64,000 bases of DNA from Verticillium longisporum. Lineage: Eukaryota > Ascomycota > Sordariomycetes > Glomerellales > Plectosphaerellaceae. The DNA is taken from assembly GCA_019188255.1 (NCBI GenBank), contig JAETXT010000012.1, positions 1,116,001 through 1,180,000 on the forward strand, read 5' to 3'. Positions within the stretch are counted from its first letter, which is position 1; the number at the start of each line of letters is the position of its first letter. Shown piece by piece: positions 55,800 through 64,000 of this stretch. The notes under the pieces are model-generated. The model made no database searches. It was not told the DNA's origin and saw nothing but the letters and a program-made list of their open reading frames with translations. The position numbers were made by a program, and so were the translations under genes.

Positions 55800-57375
55800 T
55801 TACTCGTCGTCGCTCTCCTCCTCCGAGCTCTCCTCGGCGGCGGCGGCGGCCTTCTTGGCAGGCTTCTTCTTCTTCTTGTTGTTCTTCTTCTTGCCGGTAT
55901 TTCTGGCGATGGGCTGCTCGAGGATCTTGAGAATCTCCTCATCCTCAATCTTCTTATCCGTCTTGTACTTGCTCAGGTCAAGCGCAGGCGCGGCACCGAG
56001 CTTGGTGATGCCGTTCTTGGTGATGGCTATAAATCGTCAGTATATGAATCCATGATTGTTTGTCCATGACGGGCTCCTGGAGAACCGAAAACAGGTGACT
56101 TCACATACCAATGGTGGTCAGGAGACGGCCAACAGGCGAGTTGTCCTTGTCACCAACGACCTCGTACTGGCGGAAGACGTTGCTGCGGACGCACTCGACG
56201 ACACCAGTCTTGGCATCACGCTCGTCCTCAAGCTGGCGCAAGCTGAAGGGGAAGACGCCGAACTTCTTGACAACCTCGGAGAGGATCTTGCGCGACGTGG
56301 GGCGCTTGAGGCCGTAGGTCTGGAGAGTGCGGCGGTGCAGAGTGGTGCGGTTCTCGTACTGCTTGACCTTGCCGGAGCCCAGGGAGACACCCGTCTCAAC
56401 ACCCCAGACCTCGCCGAGCTCGGGGACGCCCTCGCCCTTGGAGCCCTCGCCGGGCGCGAGGACAATCTTCTTGGTGCCCTCGATCTCGTTGCGGTCGAAC
56501 AGCCACGAGGTCGTGGACTCGACCAGGCTGCAGTCGTAGCTCTTGACGACCTTCTCGAGCAGGCTGGTGATCTTGGTCTGGGTAGGCGCCTTGGTCGAGG
56601 CGGCCTTGGCCTTCTCCTCGTCGGAGCCGAGGGTGCCAGGGGGATCATCAGGCGGAGGAGAAGCTCATTGGCATAGTACGTGGCAAGGACAAGGTCGGCG
56701 TTGCGGCCAGTGACCTCGCCCTCGGCGCCGGCGATGACGGTGTCGCAAACGATGGAGCCGAAGCCATCGATCTGGGCACCGAGCTGGATCTTGATGGGCT
56801 CATCGGCCTTGATCTCGACGGCAGCCTCAGACTCGTCGGTGGTCAGGGGAGTGTAAGGGGTGACGAAGGAAGAGGGCGAGACGGTCGTGGGGTGGGAGAA
56901 GCCTGGGACAGAAGGGTTAGCACGGCGCTCTCTCTAGACGGAACGTCAGGGGGGGGCAGCCTACCCTTGGTGACCTTCTTGCCACGGTAGACCTTGGCGA
57001 GCTCCTCCTCAATGAGGGCATCACCCTTCTGGCAGATCTCAACGATCTTGGCGCCGGGCACGATCAGCTTGGTGACCTCGGCGAGAACCTTCTCGGAGAT
57101 CTGGGCAGCCGTCTTGTACTTGGTCAGGGTGTCAGGGTTGTTGAGCGTGTAGTCTGCAAGCTGTGTCAGCACGATATCAAAGGCATTCGGCACGTCGCGC
57201 GGGGCCAGAGGGGTCAGCGTCGCGTGGTGCTGTCTCGAGAGCTGTTGTTGGATGGCGGGGTACGGCGACCAGGTGCAGCTCGAGGTGACGTGACGCACCC
57301 ACCCGAGGAGCATCGGTAATGGGCACTAGGGACAAGAGAGGGCTACTCACCAACGGCCTCCTGCTTTTCCGCCAT
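55800..57375 (-). CDS. Cdb4/PA2G4 (Ebp1)-like M24-fold protein, one-base frameshift
   Basis: Proliferation-associated 2G4/Cdb4 proteins keep the methionine-aminopeptidase fold without peptidase activity and bind ribosomes, nucleic acids and regulators of growth. Exons on the minus strand: 57375-57351, 57153-56965, 56902-56109 and 56026-55800. The protein starts MAEKQEAV and runs through LTKYKTAAQISEKVLAEV, FSHPTTVSPSSFVTPYTP, AQIDGFGSIVCDTVIAGAE and VLATYYANELLLRLM. It ends in a Lys-rich then acidic tail (KKKNNKKKKKPAKK…EESDDE), normal for the family. At 56639-56643 the G run (C run on the coding strand) is one base short; the frame then becomes non-coding Arg/Pro/Ser text until the stop at 56118, while the conserved frame continues beside it. 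With one base added the total is 411 aa and all splice phases agree, so an assembly error is likely. Confidence 0.87.
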
Positions 57376-58247
57376 GGTGACTGATTTCTCGATGGCAAAA
57401 CACTACTTGATTGAAAAGGGAGGGGGGATGCTGTATCTGGGAAGACTCGATCGAAGGCTCGGTCGAGGAAAGTTGTGGTGAGTGGGGGGAGGAGGGAGTG
57501 TCGCACGAGGTACAGAAGGAGGGGTAGTATTTAGGGTGTTTGCTGTATTTTCGCCAGTTCTGGGGCCAAGTGTGAGCACGAGTGGCATCGATGGGTTTTT
57601 CGGTGCGGGGCACAGAGCCTGCCTGGCCTGGGAAGCGCCCAAGCCGCTCGACCTGCCCCTCTTCGCTCGTGTCACTTTGCCTCTAGGGATGTAGTCTCCC
57701 TCCCTGTTGAAGCGCGAGTGATACTTGCTGCCGAGCTCTCGTGACTTGGAGGGCGAGCTTCCCTCCTGGGGTGAGAGGTAGCTCGAGCTAGGTATCACGT
57801 CAGGGCATTGGGCATCCAGACGACTGCCGAGAGCTATTGTGATCTTTACAATCTTTCATTGCTCTTTCGCCGAGAGATCTTGGGCGGTTCAGTGCATCAT
57901 TGACAGTGAGGCTTCCACAGCAAGCCTTTCCGTGTTGTTCTTGATGGTTCCGCTTTCTGCGTGGGGGAAGGCTTGGAGCATCTCCTCCAACTAGGAGTGA
58001 CGATCATGGCCCTCTTCCTCGTTGTGTCCTGCTGCGTCACGAAGTGATTGCTAGAGACTAGACCAGCACTGCTCCAGACGGAGTTCATTTTGATCGACCA
58101 TAATCTCAAGGGCCAGCTAGCCCATCATCAGATGAACGACAGGCAGCAACAACAGCAAACACCACCGCGAGCGTCTTTCTTCCATCAGTTGCAATGAATC
58201 AGAGCCCCCAAGTCCCAAAGACCTCGCACCCCCCTCATCCCGTTCTA
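57376..58247. other. Promoter region of the Cdb4-like gene and 3' flank of the cyclotransferase gene
   Basis: 870 bp with no supported gene. The C/T-rich leader on the minus strand just before 57375 is a plausible 5' UTR. Confidence 0.5.
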
Positions 58248-58826
58248 TCATGAAACCTCTGTCGGTTCATCAAGCGGAATGAACGGCCGCATGACCTTGT
58301 CAACGTACCAACCCGGCAACCCAAACGCCTCCATCGCCTCCCTGATCCCGCGGTTCATCCTCCCAACATACTCATCCAACGGCTCCGCCTTGCCAACACA
58401 GCGAAAGTCCACGTACACCAGCGCCTCCGCATCATGCCCTTCACCTAGTCCCTGCTTCTCTCCAGGCGCGAAGACGACGACGGGCAGCGTCACCTTTTCA
58501 TACGCAATCGGCACGCCCTCGTACCCATCCAGCAGCTCTTCGTCAGCAGGCGGCAGGCGGTAGAGCACGCCGTAGACGCCGGTTCCCGTGCCCGTGCTCG
58601 GGCCAGTGACATCTTTGTCCTCTGACCGGCGGTTGACAACGTTGGCGTAGCCGCGCTCGTTGATGAGCCACTCCCATGGAGCGGGGAGGAAGGCGAGGCC
58701 GACGGGCGTCGAGGCGGGGCAGCGGCTCTTCATCTGGGTCGTGCTCAGATTCGAGCCGTAGGCAAAGTATAATTTGTGCTGTGTGGCAGAGATCGCGTTG
58801 GCGCCTGGTTCCCGGGTGTGCGACAT
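58248..58826 (-). CDS. Gamma-glutamylcyclotransferase-like protein (AIG2/GGCT fold)
   Basis: A 192-aa single-exon protein of the GGCT-like family, which releases 5-oxoproline from gamma-glutamyl amines or peptides and takes part in glutathione turnover. It carries the diagnostic YFAYGSNL substrate loop near the N-terminus, LPAPWEWLINERGYANVV, the VYGVLYRLPPADEELLDGYEGVP segment holding the catalytic-region glutamate, and the closing PGWYVDKVMRPFIP. The start at 58826 (MSHTREPG) is used since the longer in-frame reading begins at a TTG. Length is normal. Its natural substrate cannot be read from the sequence. Confidence 0.88.
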   Translation of the reverse strand: MSHTREPGANAISATQHKLYFAYGSNLSTTQMKSRCPASTPVGLAFLPAPWEWLINERGYANVVNRRSEDKDVTGPSTGTGTGVYGVLYRLPPADEELLDGYEGVPIAYEKVTLPVVVFAPGEKQGLGEGHDAEALVYVDFRCVGKAEPLDEYVGRMNRGIREAMEAFGLPGWYVDKVMRPFIPLDEPTEVS

Positions 58827-60582
58827 GATGGCGAGCCGGCAGTGGAAGAGCGAAGAGAGAGAGATGTCCAAGACTCAGGATGGCGGCACATGTGCTGTAG
58901 GAAAGGGGCAAGATACAAGAATCGTTCGCGTCGCTTGGCGATTTGAAGAGATGAGGCAGGAAGTTCTGAAACCACGTCTGCAGGCGGGAATTCTTGCTGT
59001 CTTTGTTCACACCAGCTTCACTTGTGCCCAACGAAACCTGAGCATCGATAGGTTTGGCATCAACCACCTCATATGTCGTTACGTAAGCTATAGCATGTAA
59101 CGTTTGTGCCGAAAATCAAAGGGAAGTTATGTCTGTCTGAGACTTGCCGCCCTGAATCTGGGGGACGGGAGAAGAGGCGACAAGTTGCTCTTGGATAGAC
59201 CATACATACTGTAGGTTCGCCTTCGGAGTTCCCATACATTGTCACAGCTTTCGGCCATGAGCCTTTCCCACCAGAATAGGGGTCGAAGTAGGAAGATCGT
59301 CATGGAAAAAGCATCGGGAGCCCAGATGCCATTCGAAAGAGCTGACGGAGCAGCCACGCCATCAGTTCTATATCCATGTTGGTAGAATGCCTTAATATAA
59401 TGCTGCAACAGGCCGACGAAACAGGTCAGTATTCAAAGGCGGTTGAGCTCAAGACGTGAAAATGCAAGTTCCATCTGAATGTCCCAAACAAGCCTGTGAA
59501 ACAAACCACTGCCTCTTGCTTTCTCTTCGCCGGACCAACAACCACATGGAAGCAGCAGTCCCAGAGGCAGCGTCGCTTGCAAGCCTCGCCATCAGCCCCT
59601 GAGTGGCAGATCCGCGCCATCACGACAACAAGGGGCCCAGGTGAACACAGCAGCAACTGACAGTAACAGGCCTCAGCCCTGTGGTATTTCCCTTCTCTAC
59701 TCCTACCAGCAAAAAACCCCTCCCCCACCCACAGAGCGTCTCTTGTCTTTGCAACCCTCTTCTTCGCCCTCCTCCTCCTGGCCTTCCGCCTCCAGATCTG
59801 TCAGCTCCGAGTTCCCAATAGCTCCCATCAACCGCGCAGCCGTCTTCCTTCTTTCTCCCGACCCATACCAAGCGCCTGCCATAATGAAAGCCAAAGGAAA
59901 AAAGGTCGAAAATAAAATAAAAAACCGACACAACGACGACATTCAATGATGCGGGAGAAAAAGGGGGGCGAGAGAGTAAAACGAACAGGGGTGCAAAATG
60001 ATGAGGAACCCGCCCAGCCCGCTGCTCGCAAACAGCTTTGTCTACAGGGATTGAGAATGGAGGGTACACTGTGCCTTCTTCTTCCCAGGGTCGTACTATA
60101 CAGAGTGGCCTGATGTTTTTTTTCCCCAGTTGGGTGAAACAATGCACCGTGGCCGGTGGCGCGAGCCTGTACTGGCATATGGAGACTGTCAATAAGCGTG
60201 GAAGAGGACGGCATGATGCGTCAGCTGTGAGGTCGCTTGGGCTCGAAAGGATCGGTTGGCTGCCTCCAGCTGTGTCCAGATGCTGTTCGAGGTGGGCAGG
60301 CGTTGAAGAGCCTGAACCTGGATCCAGTATAATACCCAGCGTTGGCTTGTCAGGTTGAAGGACTGCACAGACCGCATCTCCCCATCATGCCAGGAAGCGT
60401 AGGGGTGTAAGATCCAAGAGAATGCATCTGCACGCCTCCCATTCTCCCGTCCTGACCTGCCTAGCCGTGGACGAGACATGGGGAGGAATTTACAGCATCC
60501 ATGTGCCGTCGTCGTAGCCCATCTCCGGGCCAGGAGAAAACGTCGCCAGGAAATCCAACGTCTCTTGCGTCAGGTGGTTCAC
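58827..60582. other. Intergenic region between cyclotransferase and Snf5 genes
   Basis: 1.75 kb holding the promoter of the cyclotransferase gene and the 3' UTR of Snf5. Several open frames exist but none shows a recognisable family or consistent splicing, so no gene is called. Confidence 0.5.
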
Positions 60583-62867
60583 CTAAGCCCCCGGCGCCTC
60601 GACCTTGAGTTTCGGTCGCGTATCGAACCCGCACCGCTTATCCACGTTCTTGCGATGGTTGCCCAGACCCAGGTGCCGCTCAAAGTTGCCCGTCGTCATG
60701 TCCGGCCCCGGCGTGTATGACTTGCCAGGACAGTCCGTGCAGCGGATGCGCGGCAGGTACATCCAGCGGTGGCCGGGAGGGGTCGGCTGGCCAGCGGGAA
60801 TGACCACGGGCAATTCGGTCTCAGGGTTGATGCAGGAGTGGCGCATGATGCCTTCGAACTGATCGTGGGGATACGTCTCGCGGAGTTCCTGGAGGCCTCG
60901 GGAGAGCCATTCGGGCGGGGGCGGCTATAGCGACAGTCAGCATTGGAGGGTGCATCTTTCAAGGCCGCAGCAAGTCTCTTACCGGTGGCGGAGGGGGTTG
61001 CCCCTCGACCGGGTTCGGTGCAGACACGCCGCCGAGCAGCGCTTGCGGAGCAGCCGGCGTGCCAGCCTTGGGCAACATCTGGTTGTTGGAAGCCGGGGTC
61101 GAAGGTGGCGGCATGGAGCTCGGTGCCCTGTTGATGCTCGGCGTTCCTGGCGTTTGCGACCCGCTTGGGGTGATTCTTGCTTTCGGGTTCTGCAGGAATC
61201 TCCTCAGCTTATCCTTGTTGATCTTGAGCGTGATGATCATGGTCGTCGGCTCCTCCGTGTCGTCGCGCAGATCACGGCCGTAGCGGCCGGCATTCCTGCG
61301 CGTCTCGTGATGGTGAATGACGCTTGCCTCAGGGGTCTCAGAGCGCCCCAGGTTCGCCATGCGTTGCTGGGCGGCTGTTGCGGCCCCGCGCAGACCCCTT
61401 GTCCTCGCCGTGCCGCCGCCGAGCTGTGAGATGGCGGGGAGTCGGGTCCTGAGTCGTCGCTCGAGTCGGATTCGGAGAGATCGCCATCGCGGGCGCCTGG
61501 CCTCTTGCGTGTGCCAGGGGCTCCAGCGACCCTCTTGTACAGCGTTGTCTCGTCGAGGCTAGCAGCAGCGCCGGGCAGCACAGACGAGACGATGAGCGTG
61601 CGAATTGTTCGTTGACGGTCCTTGAGATCGGGGAGCTGAGGTCCACCTCGCCTGTTGATGGACCTCTTCTGTCGCCTCTGCTCTCTTGAGAAGACAAGCT
61701 CGTTGCGTTCTATATCGATGTCGTTCAGCTCATAGAGGTATGGCGCGTACTCCTTTGCTTGTTGCTGTGGTCGGAAGACGGCGGGTAGTGGCGATGGGAG
61801 GAAAGCGTTGATGAGGTCGGGATCTTCCACAGGGCGCCCATCGAAGGGATGGCCGACGCCATAAAGGCTGCGCGTGAATAGCTGGGTTTGCTCTCGAATG
61901 CAGTGCGCGATGGCGGTCGTAAATTCGCCGGAGAGGGAGAGATCGCGAGCCATAGTGGCGGCAAACTCTTCAGGCGAGTTCAGAGGGTTGTTGATCTCCC
62001 ACTCGAACTGGTCTACCAATGTATGCTGACCGATTGTGATGTTCAGCTTGATCAGTATCCTCATCTCGTCGTTCTTGTACGCTGAATAGGGGGCTCGGGG
62101 TCGAGGGCATCCTCTTCGGAAAAGGCAAAGGGGTAAAAGTCCATCAGTTGGTCGTGCATCTGGTGAACAATTGCATCGTGGACGTGCTTATTCGCCGGGC
62201 CCATCTCCAAGCCTATATCTTCGATGAGCGTCTGCGCAAATGTATCCAGGTGCACGATCCGGTCGTGGAGGTTCCACGTGAAAGTATCTCGCAGCTTCAG
62301 CTTATCCGTGTCGACGTCGATGCGCACAGGCACCAGCTCTTCATGCTGCTCCGCCTGCTTCTTGATGTCCTTTTTCTTCCACGTCAACGGCGGCGATCGC
62401 CTCTTTCCAAGTCGCGGCTTGAAAGCCGGGTAGAGAATTTGGGTTGGAAACGCCGTCTTGACCCGTGGGTCGATCTCTGTGTGGCCGTTGCCCCAACCGG
62501 CGTAGCCCTCGCCATAGAGCCGGGCGGGCGGGAAGTGGTGGCGGTGAGACTCGCGTATAATCTTGTACTCTGCGACCTTGTCGTTGTAGCGCTGGAAGCT
62601 GTCGGCGTTGTACCGCATAGCGATGCCCTGAGCGGCCTGGTTTTCCCAGTCGCGCGTCACATAGCGTTCGACCATGAGTTTCTGGAAGGATTCCTTGTCG
62701 CGCACGAGAACGGCAGGCGCGGGCTTGGCCTGGGCATCAGATTGAGACGCGTCATCGTTGCCGTTGGCCGAGGCGGCTGCTGATGAGGAAGCGGCTGTCG
62801 CGCCGACAGGTGTGGCCGAGGGTGTGGGTGTCGACGCCGACGTGGATGTTGATGGTTGCGCGGCCAT
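60583..62867 (-). CDS. snf5: SNF5/INI1 (SMARCB1) core subunit of SWI/SNF chromatin remodeller, two one-base frameshifts
   Basis: Core nucleosome-binding subunit of the SWI/SNF complex. Exons are 62867-60983 and 60924-60583; the 58-bp intron is GTAAGA…CTATAG. Order of parts: an Ala/Ser/Thr-rich N-terminus, [20 protein letters not shown], the SNF5 repeat region ([23 protein letters not shown] then [24 protein letters not shown] and [21 protein letters not shown]), the [24 protein letters not shown] segment, [16 protein letters not shown], and a C-terminal Cys/His region [16 protein letters not shown]. Two losses break the frame: the G5 run at 62089-62093 and the G4 run at 61436-61439 (both C runs on the coding strand). 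Adding one base at each gives a continuous 742-aa protein with correct splice phase. The gene is expected to be functional, so errors in the sequence are the simplest reading. Confidence 0.87.
60925..60982 (-). other. Intron of the Snf5 gene
   Basis: 58 bp, GTAAGA donor, AATGCTGACTGTCGCTATAG branch and acceptor, phase 0; joins a proline run to [12 protein letters not shown]. Confidence 0.88.
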
Positions 62868-63611
62868 GGCTGTGCGCCGAGTCGCCGCGGCGATGCGGCA
62901 GGGCCCGTCGGGAATCGATCTGAAGGAGGTTCGGTGGTATGTATCGTGTGGCGACTGCACGCGACGTGTTGGGATGTCGTCGTTGCCGATGGCGGGCGGA
63001 GCTCCAATTTCTTATTTCGAGGTTGGGTCGATGAAGCTGGGAAGCCTCATGTTCGCGCTTGCAGGATTGGACTGCTGCCGTTTCCGTGATGCGGTGTTGC
63101 TGCTAACGCGGCAAAGTACCCCCGACCGTGTTACAGTGGGCAATTGGGCGGAAGAGACTTGGCTCTGCTAGCGCGTCAATTGGTTCGTATCTCTTTGGTT
63201 AGTATTTCGGCTAAATACATGAGGCCAGATAACGAGGTGTTCAAGCGGCCGTCGCTGCCTTGCATCAGGATCGCAGTACTGGCCAATGGGAGTTACCTTG
63301 CTAAGCCGTATAGCACACAGCCCCCCCTGATTACAACCTCGTTATTAGTGGGACGTAAGTCAGGTTGGGACAAAGGCTAGACCAGCTACCGTCTTCCCCT
63401 GACAAAATTCAAGACTATCACGGAGCAGGTTGAGGAGGATCCATCTCAAAATTCAACGCTTCATTTATGCTTCGTATCGTCTTATACATACATATATGCA
63501 GAACGATACTTCCCGATGGAACTACCTAGGCTTCTTTCTTGAAGAGACGAGAAAAACAAGACGCCGTCGCGATGCAAATGTATAAAAGTCACCGTCTTCG
63601 CTCCCAATGCT
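62868..63611. other. Snf5 promoter region and 3' flank of the protease gene
   Basis: 740 bp. The part next to 62867 is the probable Snf5 leader; the part next to 63612 is the protease 3' UTR. No gene was seen. Confidence 0.5.
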
Positions 63612-64000
63612 TCACATGAAAAATGACACAAGCCCAACGATCCCACTGATGACTCCAGTCAGAAGTGGCCCAGCCAATGGTGTCAATGCATACGCCGCGC
63701 TCTGCGCGGCTGCGGCGCCTCCACCCCGGAGTCCATGCGTGGCAGCCACCGGTTCTGCAACCGTGATAGCCGACGGCACCGAGCTGCGGCCCGTGCCAAT
63801 CTCCAAAATGTTGGATCTCGTAGCGTTGAAACGCGTCTGCGCCAGCGAGATCTCGTTGTTTTCCATGTCATACACAATGTAGGCGGAGCGCATAAAAGTG
63901 TCGCCCAGGACATGAGTGCCGGCACCTGCTGGGGCGAGCCCGAAGAGACACGCGGGCGCGCCGTTCGAGAACGTAGGCTGACGACCCGTGATCTTGAAGA
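63612..64000 (-). CDS. Aspartic protease, probably GPI-anchored (C-terminal part, cut by window end)
   Basis: The minus-strand frame is open to base 64000, so the N-terminus and catalytic residues are outside the window. What is seen is the C-terminal lobe of a pepsin-like protease: CLFGLAPAG, VLGDTFMRSAYIVYDMENNEISLAQTRF, where VLGDTFMR…YIVYD is the family ending. A Gly/Ala-rich stretch then leads to a hydrophobic C-terminus (LLTGVISGIVGLVSFFM) with small residues before it, the layout of a GPI-attachment signal. This suggests a yapsin/candidapepsin-like cell-surface enzyme. Confidence 0.82.
   Translation of the reverse strand, partial: FKITGRQPTFSNGAPACLFGLAPAGAGTHVLGDTFMRSAYIVYDMENNEISLAQTRFNATRSNILEIGTGRSSVPSAITVAEPVAATHGLRGGGAAAAQSAAYALTPLAGPLLTGVISGIVGLVSFFM

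Noticed and set aside
58827..58871. 15-residue extension of the cyclotransferase
   Set aside because: It begins at TTG; the ATG at 58826 gives the normal length.

Overview
The window is nuclear DNA from a filamentous ascomycete (Pezizomycotina, most likely a Sordariomycete). The evidence is short 50-80 bp introns with GTRNGT donors and CTRAC branch sites, G/C-rich third codon positions, family matches such as a Pth11-type rhodopsin-fold receptor, RTA1 and Zn2Cys6 proteins, and a block of DNA showing extreme repeat-induced point mutation (RIP). Both window ends cut genes: an arrestin at the left and an aspartic protease at the right.

Layout. 1-10.3 kb: a creD-type arrestin (3' part), a tRNA-Glu, a Pth11-like seven-helix membrane protein, an amino-acid permease, and the 3' stump of a broken small membrane-protein gene. 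10.5-18.85 kb: an AT-rich block without genes in which CpA and TpG are almost gone, which is the RIP signature. It carries a tRNA-like box A/box B segment, a long hairpin, and two nearly identical 41-bp repeats, one of them exactly at the right edge. 19.1-27.6 kb: a compact group of metabolic genes (extended SDR reductase, EthD-domain protein, UbiA prenyltransferase, secreted FAD-linked oxidase, MDR reductase). It resembles a prenylated-aromatic or meroterpenoid pathway, but no PKS, NRPS or terpene cyclase is visible. 28.3-34.2 kb: a near-intact Ty1/copia retrotransposon with two identical 213-bp LTRs and a primer site matching the anticodon arm of initiator tRNA-Met. 34.4 kb: a classical SDR.

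38.3-64 kb is housekeeping and regulatory: a Jsn1/Puf1-like RRM+Pumilio protein, an unknown charged coiled-coil-like protein, a Zn2Cys6 factor, an RTA1-family membrane protein, an Rco1-like double-PHD protein (predicted Rpd3S histone deacetylase complex), a Cdb4/PA2G4-like M24-fold protein, a gamma-glutamylcyclotransferase-like protein, the SWI/SNF core subunit Snf5, and the C-terminus of a probable GPI-anchored aspartic protease.

A cross-cutting observation affects how the window should be read. Five single-base losses break otherwise conserved reading frames (FAD oxidase, copia polyprotein, Cdb4-like once, Snf5 twice). Each can be explained by a G or C run that is one base short. Because two of the three affected host genes are conserved and expected to be functional, these look more like consensus errors in the assembly than five independent pseudogenisations.
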